The position numbers were made by a program, and so were the translations under genes. The notes under the pieces were generated by a model. The model was given only the letters and a program-made list of their open reading frames with translations. It ran no database searches and was not told where the DNA came from. From Saccharothrix sp. S26 (GTDB taxonomy: Bacteria > Actinomycetota > Actinomycetes > Mycobacteriales > Pseudonocardiaceae): a DNA stretch of 64,000 bases. Below are positions 10,388 to 18,039 of the stretch, in pieces. The stretch's first letter is position 1, and each line of letters opens with the position of its first letter. The stretch is taken from NCBI RefSeq assembly GCF_021390395.1, contig NZ_JAJUWT010000036.1:1-64000 (forward strand), given 5' to 3'.

Positions 10388-11191
10388 CTAGCGCGCCACC
10401 GCCTTGCGGTACTGCCGGATCGCCAACGGCACGAAGATCAGCAGGAAGACCGCCACCCAGATCAACGTCATCAGCACGGGGTGCTGCAACGGCCAAACGT
10501 CCGCCGGGGGGACCATTTCGTTGGTGTTGCCGAACAGCTCGCGCGCCGCGGCCGTCACCGCCGACACCGGGTTCCACTCCGCGAACGTCTTCAGCGGTCC
10601 GGGCAGGTTGCTCTCCTGCACGAACGTGTTCGCGATGAACGTCAGCGGGAAGATCGCGATGAACGAGGCGTTGTTGAACACCTCGGGGCTGCGCACCATC
10701 AGCCCGACGATCGCCATGCCCCACGACACCGCGTAGGCGAACAGCAACAGCAGGGCGAACCCGGACAGCGCCTCCAGCGGCGAGGAGTGGATCCGCCAGC
10801 CGACGATCAGGCCCGTCACCGACATCACCAGGATGACGATCACGTTGTTCGCCAGGTCGCTCGTGGTGCGCCCGATCAGCACCGCCGACCGCGCCATCGG
10901 CAGCGACCGGAACCGGTCGATCACACCCTTCTGGATGTCCTCGGCCAGCCCGCTGCCGGTGATCGTCGCCCCGAACACCACGGTCTGCGCGAAGATGCCG
11001 GCCATCAGGAACTCGCGGTAGTCCATGCCCGGGATGGCGATCGAGCCGCCGAACACGTACGCGAACAACAGCACGAACATGATCGGCGACAACGTCGAGA
11101 ACACGAGCAGGTCCGGAACCCGCTTGATCTTGATGAGGTTGCGCTTGGCGACCACCGCGCCGTCGCCCAACGCCTGCGTGAACGCGCTCAT
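10388..11191 (-). CDS. ABC-2 type exporter permease (DrrB-like)
   Basis: 267-residue membrane subunit with about six transmembrane segments of the ABC-2 family; the DrrB hallmark GVIDRFRSLPMARSAVLIGR is at about residues 107-126. It pairs with the ATPase encoded just upstream, sharing an ATGA overlap at 11188-11191, so the two are translationally coupled. Homologous pairs export daunorubicin-like drugs or lipids; the cargo here is unknown, as no biosynthetic gene is adjacent. Confidence 0.88.
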   Translation of the reverse strand: MSAFTQALGDGAVVAKRNLIKIKRVPDLLVFSTLSPIMFVLLFAYVFGGSIAIPGMDYREFLMAGIFAQTVVFGATITGSGLAEDIQKGVIDRFRSLPMARSAVLIGRTTSDLANNVIVILVMSVTGLIVGWRIHSSPLEALSGFALLLLFAYAVSWGMAIVGLMVRSPEVFNNASFIAIFPLTFIANTFVQESNLPGPLKTFAEWNPVSAVTAAARELFGNTNEMVPPADVWPLQHPVLMTLIWVAVFLLIFVPLAIRQYRKAVAR

Positions 11192-12168
11192 TCTCCCTGT
11201 TCCCCCTGCTCGTCCTCGGTGCCGTTGGTGCCGGTCGCGTGCCCGGTCAACGTGAGGAACACGTCGTCCAACGTCGGCCTGCGCAGGCCGATGTCGAGCA
11301 CCTTGACCGACTCGGCGTCCAGCCGGCGCACGCCGTCCACCAGCACGTCGGCCCCGCCCGACACCGGCACGGTCAGCCGGTGGCCGCGCTCGTCCAGCGC
11401 GATCTCGGCGATGGCCAGCGGCGCGAGCGCCGCCCTCGCGGTCTGCGCGTCCTGGGCCGAGCCGACGGTCAGCTCCAGCCGCTGACCGCCGACCTGGTCC
11501 TTCAGCTCGTTCGCGGTGCCCAGCGCGATCACGCGGCCGTGGTCGATGACCGCGATCTTGTCCGCGAGCCGGTCGGCCTCCTCCAGGTACTGGGTGGTGA
11601 GCAGCAGGGTCGTGCCGCCCGCCACCAGCTCGGAGATCACGTCCCACATGCCGAGCCGGCTGCGCGGGTCCAGGCCCGTGGTCGGTTCGTCGAGGAACAG
11701 CACCCTCGGTGTGGCCACCAGCGCGCCCGCCAGGTCGAGCCGGCGGCGCATCCCGCCCGAGTAGCCCTTCACCGGCCGGTCGGCGGCCTCCACGAGGTCG
11801 AACCGCTCCAGCAGCTCGCGCGCGCGTTCCCGGCTGCGCTTGCGGCCGAGGTGGTAGAGCCTGCCGACCATGTCGAGGTTCTCGAACCCGGTCAGGTTCT
11901 CGTCCACCGCCGCGTACTGCCCGGACAGGCCGATCCGGCGACGCAGCTCCTTGGCGTCGGCGATGACGTCCAGGCCGGTGACGGTCGCCTTGCCCTCGTC
12001 GTGCTCCAGCAGCGTGGTGAGCACGCGCACGGTCGTGGTCTTGCCCGCGCCGTTCGGGCCGAGCAGGCCCATGACGGTCCCCTCCGGCACCACGAGGTCC
12101 AGGCCGTCGAGGGCGACCACCTTCCCGTAGCGCTTGACCAGTCCTTCGGCCACGATTGCGTCTGCCAT
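11188..12168 (-). CDS. ABC exporter ATP-binding protein (DrrA-like)
   Basis: 326 residues. Walker A GPNGAGKTTT (about 37-46), signature SGGMRRRLDLAGAL, Walker B VLFLDEPTTGLDP, and a C-terminal DrrA-type extension ending in a DDVFLTLTGHATG motif. Energises the permease encoded downstream with a 4-bp overlap. The start is uncertain: ATG at 12168 (MADAIVAEG) fits the family best; ATG at 12177 is the alternative, and neither has a strong ribosome-binding site. Longer frames upstream have no homology. Confidence 0.87.
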   Translation of the reverse strand: MADAIVAEGLVKRYGKVVALDGLDLVVPEGTVMGLLGPNGAGKTTTVRVLTTLLEHDEGKATVTGLDVIADAKELRRRIGLSGQYAAVDENLTGFENLDMVGRLYHLGRKRSRERARELLERFDLVEAADRPVKGYSGGMRRRLDLAGALVATPRVLFLDEPTTGLDPRSRLGMWDVISELVAGGTTLLLTTQYLEEADRLADKIAVIDHGRVIALGTANELKDQVGGQRLELTVGSAQDAQTARAALAPLAIAEIALDERGHRLTVPVSGGADVLVDGVRRLDAESVKVLDIGLRRPTLDDVFLTLTGHATGTNGTEDEQGEQGE

Positions 12169-12177
12169 GCGCGCCAT

Positions 12178-12776
12178 GATGGACCCGGGGTCCGACAATT
12201 TCAGTCGGATTTCGCGACTCGCGCACGGCCGGGGCGCGAACAGTGCCCCTGGGCGCGTCATTCGGCTGGTCGGTTCGTCGTCCCGCAGCACGGCCGCGTA
12301 CACGAACCGTCGTCCGGCGGACCGCGCGGTTCTGTTGACGCCGCAAACACTTTGTGTGCCCGCGTGCGCGCGAGTTCGGCCACACCGGGTGCCGCCCCCA
12401 TGTCGCCCGCCGGTCGGTGAAACGTCCGAAATCACCCGGTCGGGTTGTCCGCCGCGGTCGGATCCCGGCTTCCGCACAGCCGGTCCCCGGTCGCGGTGAG
12501 GTCGGGATTCGTCCGGCCACCATCGCGGAACCCCTTGACGTGCCGCGGTCGGACCTGCGAGATGTACAGGTGACCGGACTTCAGCAAGCGCTGACCACTC
12601 GTCCAGTTCGTCGGGCACGTCCCGCTGGTGCCCGCCGCCGCCGGGGGGCGACCGACGGCAGTCGACGAGTGAAAGGGTGAATATGCACCTTTTTAGCGCT
12701 CGATCGAGTGAAAGCGAGCGGGCTGCGGAACCGCACTAGGGTGTTCGCAGTTCTTTTCCAGCGAGGAGAGATCCGC
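12178..12776. other. 599-bp region without a recognised gene
   Basis: Lies between the divergent DrrA-like ATPase gene and the HTH regulator gene. Short open frames here have no plausible domains or start signals. It must hold both promoters; a TTGACG at 12534-12539 could be a -35 box, but no convincing -10 follows at the right distance. Slightly more AT-rich near 12690-12720. Confidence 0.5.
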
Positions 12777-13631
12777 ATGGCAGCCGTCCAAACCCGACGC
12801 AAGCGCAAGCTGGGGCAGTTCCTCAACGTCCTGCGCAAGCGAGCGGGCAAGACCGAGATCGACTACCACGCGCTGACGAGGAAGACGCAGTCGACGCTGT
12901 CGCGGATGGAGAACGGTTACATCAGTCCGAGTTGGACCGAGCTGAGCGCCCTGCTGGCGCTGTACGGGGCGACCGACGCCGAACGGCGGGAGGCGGAAGC
13001 GTTGTGGGAGGACGCGAAGCAGGACGGGACCCGCCTGGTCTACGCCGCCGCGTTCACCCCGGAGGCGCGGACGTACGCCCGGCAGGAGGCCGACGCGACC
13101 GAGGTGCGCACCATCGAGATGATCGTCATACCGGGCCTGCTCCAGACGCCCGCCTACGCGGCCGCGATCCGGCTCGCGGGGCAGCGGTTCATGGACCCGT
13201 CGGTCTCGGTGGAACAGGTGACGGCGGCCCTGGCGAACCGGCAGCGCCGGCTGCCCGGGTTGCTGCTGCACGCGGTGATCGACGAGGCCGCCCTGCACCG
13301 AATCGTCGGCGGCCCGGCCGTCATGCGCGAGCAGTTGTCGCATTTGCTCGAGAAGGGGAAGCAGGACAACATCACCATCCAAGTGGTTCCGTTCGGCGCC
13401 GGTGCTCACGGAACCATGTCGGGCGGTGGTGCGACCGCTCTCCGCTTCGAGGACAGTGATCCTTCGGCCGTGTACCTGGAGTACGCGGGTGGTGGCAAGT
13501 GGGTGGACAATCGCGCCGACGTGCAGAAGTACCTGTTGCACTTCGAGGAAATGGTGAACGAGGTCGCCCTGTCGCCCAAGGAGTCGGCCTCGTTGATCAG
13601 AAAACTGGCAACCGCACTGAAGGACACATGA
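12777..13631 (+). CDS. XRE-family HTH regulator with DUF5753 domain
   Basis: 284-residue protein. The HTH (about 8-65) includes LTRKTQSTLSRMENGYISP; the DUF5753 region (about 95-275) carries the typical IEMIVIPGLLQTPAYAA, NRQRRL and NITIQVVPFGAGAHG motifs. ATG at 12777 follows GAGGAGAG. The stop overlaps the start of the DUF397 gene (ATGA, 13628-13631). Such HTH/DUF397 modules are numerous in actinomycetes and resemble the BldB/WhiJ-type developmental systems; the small partner may modulate the regulator. A second module lies at 31151-32184. Confidence 0.88.
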   Translation: MAAVQTRRKRKLGQFLNVLRKRAGKTEIDYHALTRKTQSTLSRMENGYISPSWTELSALLALYGATDAERREAEALWEDAKQDGTRLVYAAAFTPEARTYARQEADATEVRTIEMIVIPGLLQTPAYAAAIRLAGQRFMDPSVSVEQVTAALANRQRRLPGLLLHAVIDEAALHRIVGGPAVMREQLSHLLEKGKQDNITIQVVPFGAGAHGTMSGGGATALRFEDSDPSAVYLEYAGGGKWVDNRADVQKYLLHFEEMVNEVALSPKESASLIRKLATALKDT

Positions 13632-13804
13632 ACAACGACAAGGCGTGGCGCAAGAGCACCTACTCCGGCGCGGGCAACAACTGCGTCGAGCTGGCCGTGG
13701 GACGGAGCACGACCAGCATCCGGGACAGCAAACGACCGGGATCCAGATTGACCTTTGGGGAGCGTCCATTCCGGGCGTTCCTCACCGCGCTCCGACAAGC
13801 CTGA
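13628..13804 (+). CDS. DUF397 small protein
   Basis: 58-residue partner of the preceding HTH regulator, translationally coupled to it. The family core KAWRKSTYSGAGNNCVELA and SIRDSKRPG is present. After that it diverges: the usual C-terminal consensus around an F..W..F segment is reduced to ERPFRAFLTALRQA, close in type. It lacks any signal or membrane segment. Possibly an antagonist of the regulator; not shown. Confidence 0.85.
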   Translation: MNNDKAWRKSTYSGAGNNCVELAVGRSTTSIRDSKRPGSRLTFGERPFRAFLTALRQA

Positions 13805-14017
13805 CCGTTACCGCCGACCCGCCGTCCGTCCCCGGTGTCGCGATCACCGTGGCACCGCCGGGCGGCGGCGGTGACGCTCTACCCCGTTTCCCGCAATGTG
13901 AGGTTCACTCGTATCAGGGTGATTGTCGCCCACTGATGGATCACTCCCCAGAGTGATTTCCCGCGTGGTGTCGAACACACTGCCGCAGCCCGCCTTCCGC
14001 GCGCCGGCTCGTCCACA

Positions 14018-14358
14018 GTGGACCGTCCTCTTCGTTTCGAGGAAGCCGAGACAGCGACGTTGTGGGTGCTCGACACCCGCGAGCGGATCCTGGGTTCCGA
14101 CCACCCGGCCACGACGGCGGTGCGGCACCAACTGGCGCACCTCTACCACCGTCGAGGGGACGTGAGCGCGGCCGAGGTGGAACACCGCAGGGTTCTGGCG
14201 GCGCGGTCCCGCTTGGCCAAGCTGCCGGCCGACCTCGGGCGGCGGGACGAGGCCGTGGCCGAGTACCGGGCTGTGGTGGAGGCGCGGACGCGGGTTCCGG
14301 GTGCCGACCACCGGACACGGTGCAGGCGCGGGAGAGGCTGTCCGCCTTAGGAGGGTGA
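14018..14358 (+). pseudogene. Frameshifted remnant of a tetratricopeptide-repeat gene
   Basis: The frame from 14018 encodes about 1.5-2 TPR units (RFEEAETATLWVLDTRERILG, then HPATTAVRHQLAHLYHRRGD and AVAEYRAVVEARTRVPGADH) typical of the large actinomycete TPR/NB-ARC proteins. At about 14310-14320 one base is missing from the expected GADHPDT codons: the protein continues correctly only in another frame (PDTVQARERLSALGG, ending near 14358). No start signal, no upstream domain and no continuation are present. It looks like the surviving C-terminal stub of a lost gene. Confidence 0.55.
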
Positions 14359-14680
14359 CCAGCCTCGTCCCGCGCGGGTCAGGGGTGGAGCAGCCCGGCT
14401 GCCCCAGTGCGGCGATCTCGTCCATGATCTCGCGTGCGTGCGTGCGTGTAGGGATGTCGTGCGGCACCATCCGCACCAGCCAGTCACCGCGCAGCTCGGC
14501 CTTCAACGAGCAGTCCGAAATCGAAGTACGCACGTCGTCAGCACGGTCCGGCTGGGTATCCCCAGCTGCACCACGGGCTTCTTTCTCCCCACATCTCGCC
14601 ACTCCGCTTGATCGCACTTTTACGGTCCACCTTCCCCTCCCTTGTGGTTGCCTGTGACCTGCTCTGGGAGGAGTACGAGC
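14359..14680. other. 322-bp region without a firm gene
   Basis: A frame on the minus strand (about 14344-14530) encodes a coherent-looking peptide containing SLKAELRGDWLVRMVPHD and REIMDEIAALGQPGCS, but it has no stop before running antisense through the TPR remnant and no clear start, so it is not called as a gene. The right part must contain the promoter of the HEAT-repeat gene. Confidence 0.35.
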
Positions 14681-16462
14681 GTGACCGATCCCCACACCCC
14701 CACCACCCGCACGATCCGCCACGCGCTGCGCCCCCGCCGCACGTGGCCGTGGCCGGATCTCGACGACACGATCGCCTCAGCCGAACGCTGGACCACCGCG
14801 GGCATCGACCTGCGCGCTCCACTGCGCCGCCTGACGTGGCCGGTGATCCGCCGCCACAACATCGGCTTCATCGCGGCCTTGGTGCAGCGCCGGATCCCCG
14901 TCCCCCCGGACGTCGTCACGTCCGCGAGCACCGCCGTGCGCAAGCTGCTGGAGGGTCACGCCGACGGCCAGGCCTGGCAGCGCTACGCCGAGTGGTTCAC
15001 CCACCTCACCCCCGACCTGGCCGTGACCGTCCTGCAACGGCAGGCGCTGGCGACCACCCGCCCGGAGCACGAGCGCTACCGCGCCTGGGCCTTCATCGAC
15101 GCGAACTTCCCGGACGACTCGTGCTGGGTCGCCGTGGAACTGGCCTGCGACCCCCGCCTGCCCGACGCCACCCGTGCCGCCATCGCCGAAACGCTCACCG
15201 CCCGCGACCCCTCCGCCACCGTCGCGGTGTTCGACCAGGTCGCCCGCCGGTCGACCGCGGGTGCGATCCGCAACCAGGCGGCCGGGTTCCTCGAACCCCT
15301 CGCCCCGGGCAAGGCGCTCGACCGGTTCGCCGAGACCGCCGCCGACGAGGCGCAGGACGACGCCGTCCGACTGGCCGCGTGCCGCCGCGTCCTCGCCCGC
15401 GACCGGCACCGGGGCGTCGACCTGCTCTTCGACCTCCTGCTGAACGCCTCCTCCGACCACGTCCGCGACGACGTGATGAAGGTGCTGCACCGCGAGGACC
15501 CGAAGCGCCTGAAGACCTCCCTGGACCAGCTCCGCCGCCAGACCGGTCGACCCCGCACCGCCCTCCAGAGCACCAAGTTCCTCCACGAGCACTACGGTCG
15601 CGACCGGCAGATCGTGGTCGACCTCGCCTCGAACGAGGCTTTTCCTGCCGACATCCGGTTCGAGGGCCTCGACATCGACCGGTCCGTCGCCACCCCGAAG
15701 ATCGTCGCGAACATCGTGGAGAGCTTCCCCGCGTACAGCCAGGCCAAGGTGCGCGCCATCGCCTTCGAGGCGACCCTCAACCCCGACTCCGCGTTCATCC
15801 ACCTCCGCGAGGTCGTCACCAACCGCGCCATCCCGTTCCGCAACCGGATGAGCGCGGTCACCGAAGCCGCCGGCCCGCTGTCCTCGCAGGTCAAGTCCGG
15901 CCTCTACCGGCAGTTGGCCACCGAACCCGACTCCACCGCGGAGCAGCGCGAGTCCGCCGTTGCCGCGATCTCGCGAATCGACCAGGCCGAGGGCCGCAAG
16001 CTCTGCGAAGACCTCGCGCGCCGCCGCGACCTGCGGGTCGAGGACCGCCTGCGCTTCGCCGACCGGACCGGGCGCTCCCGGGCGCTCGAACTCCTCCGGG
16101 AGTTCGCGAGGGATCCCGGCGAGGAGGACGCCATGAGGATCGCGGCAGCGCGGAAAGCCTCCTCCACAGGCACCGCCGACGACCGGCGCTACCTCCGAAC
16201 CCTCGCCGCGACACCTTCCGTGGCGTACTCGCTGCGGGAACGCCTGATCAAGGAGCTGCGCACCGCGGACCGGATCGCCGTGCTCGGCACGATCGCCGAC
16301 AGCATGGCCGAAACCGACGAAGCACGCCTGGCCGCCGCGATCGCCCTGGGTGCGCTCGACCGCGACACGGCCGCCACCAAGCTCCGGGCGCTCGCCGAGG
16401 ACCCGGGCGTCAGCAACGCGATCCGAAACCGGGCCACGGCCGCCGAACGGCGCTTGGCTTGA
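14681..16462 (+). CDS. HEAT/armadillo-like repeat protein
   Basis: 593-residue soluble all-helical protein. It is a series of about 30-40-residue degenerate helical repeats with recurring A..AI..L..RDP, A.R..AA..L and LA.DP...A.R patterns, as in HEAT-like scaffolds. GTG at 14681 follows GGGAGGAG at good spacing; the frame is open 39 bp further upstream without support. No catalytic motif, signal or membrane segment. Orphan between a TPR remnant and a GntR regulator, transcribed alone. Such proteins often act as protein-binding scaffolds, and some occur in defence islands, but no defence partner is adjacent. Confidence 0.7.
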   Translation: MTDPHTPTTRTIRHALRPRRTWPWPDLDDTIASAERWTTAGIDLRAPLRRLTWPVIRRHNIGFIAALVQRRIPVPPDVVTSASTAVRKLLEGHADGQAWQRYAEWFTHLTPDLAVTVLQRQALATTRPEHERYRAWAFIDANFPDDSCWVAVELACDPRLPDATRAAIAETLTARDPSATVAVFDQVARRSTAGAIRNQAAGFLEPLAPGKALDRFAETAADEAQDDAVRLAACRRVLARDRHRGVDLLFDLLLNASSDHVRDDVMKVLHREDPKRLKTSLDQLRRQTGRPRTALQSTKFLHEHYGRDRQIVVDLASNEAFPADIRFEGLDIDRSVATPKIVANIVESFPAYSQAKVRAIAFEATLNPDSAFIHLREVVTNRAIPFRNRMSAVTEAAGPLSSQVKSGLYRQLATEPDSTAEQRESAVAAISRIDQAEGRKLCEDLARRRDLRVEDRLRFADRTGRSRALELLREFARDPGEEDAMRIAAARKASSTGTADDRRYLRTLAATPSVAYSLRERLIKELRTADRIAVLGTIADSMAETDEARLAAAIALGALDRDTAATKLRALAEDPGVSNAIRNRATAAERRLA

Positions 16463-16594
16463 GCGGCGGGACACCATCGCGCCCGCGTGCCCCATCGTCC
16501 TGCCCCACGCGGCAAGGGCCTCGCGGTGATCCTCGCGTTCATCGGGGTGAAGCCGAGCCTGGACCTGACCCGCGCATCGCCGGGCCGGTCCCGA

Positions 16595-17332
16595 TCACTT
16601 CACCCGCGTGGCGTCCAAGTGCTCGTGGTAGGCGGCACGCGTGCGTTCGGTGTGCGCGTCCATCAGCCGGGCCGCCTCGTCGGGCCGGCCCTCGACGATG
16701 GCGTCGATGATCTCGGCGTGCTCGGTCCAGGCGTCCTTGCCCCGGGTCAGCGCGAGCGGCGCGTAGTACCAGCGGACGCGGCGGTCGACCGTGGCGATCA
16801 TCTCGGCCAGCACGGTGTTGCCCGACAGCCGGGTGATGAACGAGTGCAGCGCGGCGTTGGCGGCCACGACCCGCTCCGCGTCCTTCGCCTTGAGCGCGGC
16901 GACGCCCTCGCCCTGCAACTTCCGCAGCTGCTCGACGTCCTCTTCCGTGGCGTGCTCGGCGGCGAGCCGGGCGGAGTACGTCTCCAGGACGTTGCGCACG
17001 GCCAGGAGCTGGTCGGCCTCTTCGTCGGTGGGCGTGTGCACGAACGCGCCCTGTGCCGGGCGGAGGTCGACCCAGCCCTCGGTCTGCAAGCGCTGCAACG
17101 CCTCGCGCACCGGCTGGCGGCTCACGCCCAGGTGCTCGGCGAGCTCGACCTCGACGAGGTGCTGGCCGGGCTTGAGGGTGCGGTTCACGATGAGGTCGAG
17201 CAGGGCCTCGTAGACCGCCTGCCGCAGCGGGGCCGGGCGCTCGACCTTGCGGGCGGCGGCGCTGCTCAGCGACTCGCGGGTCGCGCGACGGGTGGTCCCC
17301 GCGCCGATCAGCGGCGCGTTGGGCTGGCTCAC
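16595..17332 (-). CDS. GntR-family regulator, FCD subfamily
   Basis: 245 residues. Winged helix at about 30-95 (LRQAVYEALLDLI, HLGVSRQPVREALQRLQ) and an FCD ligand-binding domain at about 105-235 with the metal-ligand pattern D/E...H...H (ALHSFITRLSGN; EHAEIIDAIVEGR; MDAHTERT). FCD regulators usually sense organic acids such as gluconate, galactonate or glycolate, which would suit the nearby hexuronate genes. GTG at 17332 with GAGGAGG upstream. A near-perfect palindrome at 17374-17393 is a probable autoregulatory operator. Confidence 0.85.
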   Translation of the reverse strand: MSQPNAPLIGAGTTRRATRESLSSAAARKVERPAPLRQAVYEALLDLIVNRTLKPGQHLVEVELAEHLGVSRQPVREALQRLQTEGWVDLRPAQGAFVHTPTDEEADQLLAVRNVLETYSARLAAEHATEEDVEQLRKLQGEGVAALKAKDAERVVAANAALHSFITRLSGNTVLAEMIATVDRRVRWYYAPLALTRGKDAWTEHAEIIDAIVEGRPDEAARLMDAHTERTRAAYHEHLDATRVK

Positions 17333-17373
17333 GGTCGCCTCCTCGGGCGGGTGTCGGAAATGCCCGGACTTGA

Positions 17374-17393
17374 GCATACAGATTTTCGTATGC
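17374..17393. promoter_or_regulatory. Palindromic operator upstream of the FCD regulator
   Basis: Arms GCATAC (17374-17379) and GTATGC (17388-17393) around an 8-bp AT-rich centre, 42 bp upstream of the GTG start. Position and shape fit a GntR-family autoregulatory site. Confidence 0.6.
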
Positions 17394-18031
17394 AAAAGGC
17401 GATCTGACCCACCCGGCAAAGCAACGGCGGGAAAGGCGGGGACGTATTAAAGTCGCAGGTCACAGGTGCGTCGGTATTCACTAACGGGTGAATCTGAACT
17501 CGGGTATCAACCGAAACGCTGTTACCAATCGCCTCGAACGTCGGTTGAAACGAAGAGGAGACCCGAGCAACCACCCCTGCCCCAACCCCGACCGCCACGA
17601 GCCGGCGACGGCTCGGGGTCGGGCAGGGATCGGCACGCCGACCCGAACCGCGCACCGCCGCCCGGATCGCGAACCGGCCCCTGAACCCGGGACCGCTGCA
17701 CCGCGGCCGCAGACCGGGCCGGGACCGCAAACCGGGCCAGAACCGGAGACGGTGCCCGGTGCTTGGTGCCGCGTGCTTGGTGCCCGTGGACCGGGCCGCA
17801 GGCGGCAGACTGCGGACCCGGCCGGTAATCGCAGACTCGGCCGGAAACCGCGGACCGCAGGATCAGGCCCCGCAGCGCCGATCGCGGACCGGCCCGTGGA
17901 CTGCGAATCGCAGCCCGCAGATCGGGCCGGGCACCGTGGACCACGCCGCCAGGGCTCAGCGATCCGCCGGGCGCTCAACGGGCTGCCGGGCGCCCGGCGG
18001 GCTGCCGGGCGCTCAGCGGGCTGCCGGGCGC
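17394..18031. other. Non-coding, quasi-repetitive GC-rich region
   Basis: Between the FCD regulator promoter and the end of the semialdehyde dehydrogenase gene. From about 17640 it contains degenerate repeats of ACCGGGCC/CGCAGAC-type words, giving long open frames rich in Gly, Pro and Arg but no recognisable protein. Ends in a 19-bp tandem repeat. Confidence 0.55.
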
Positions 18032-18039
18032 TCAGTGGA
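17966..18039. repeat. 19-bp tandem repeat running into a gene 3' end
   Basis: Units starting GCCGGGCGC at 17966, 17985, 18004 and (partial) 18023. The last unit contains the stop codon of the dehydrogenase gene (18032-18034 on the minus strand). Confidence 0.75.

Noticed and set aside
10388..12168. Self-resistance exporter of an antibiotic cluster
   Set aside because: DrrAB-like pairs are common outside clusters, and no biosynthetic gene is adjacent.
14344..14530. Minus-strand peptide with SLKAELRGDWLVRMVPHD
   Set aside because: Looks coding in composition but has no start signal and no stop before crossing the TPR remnant, so it may be a gene fragment or chance.
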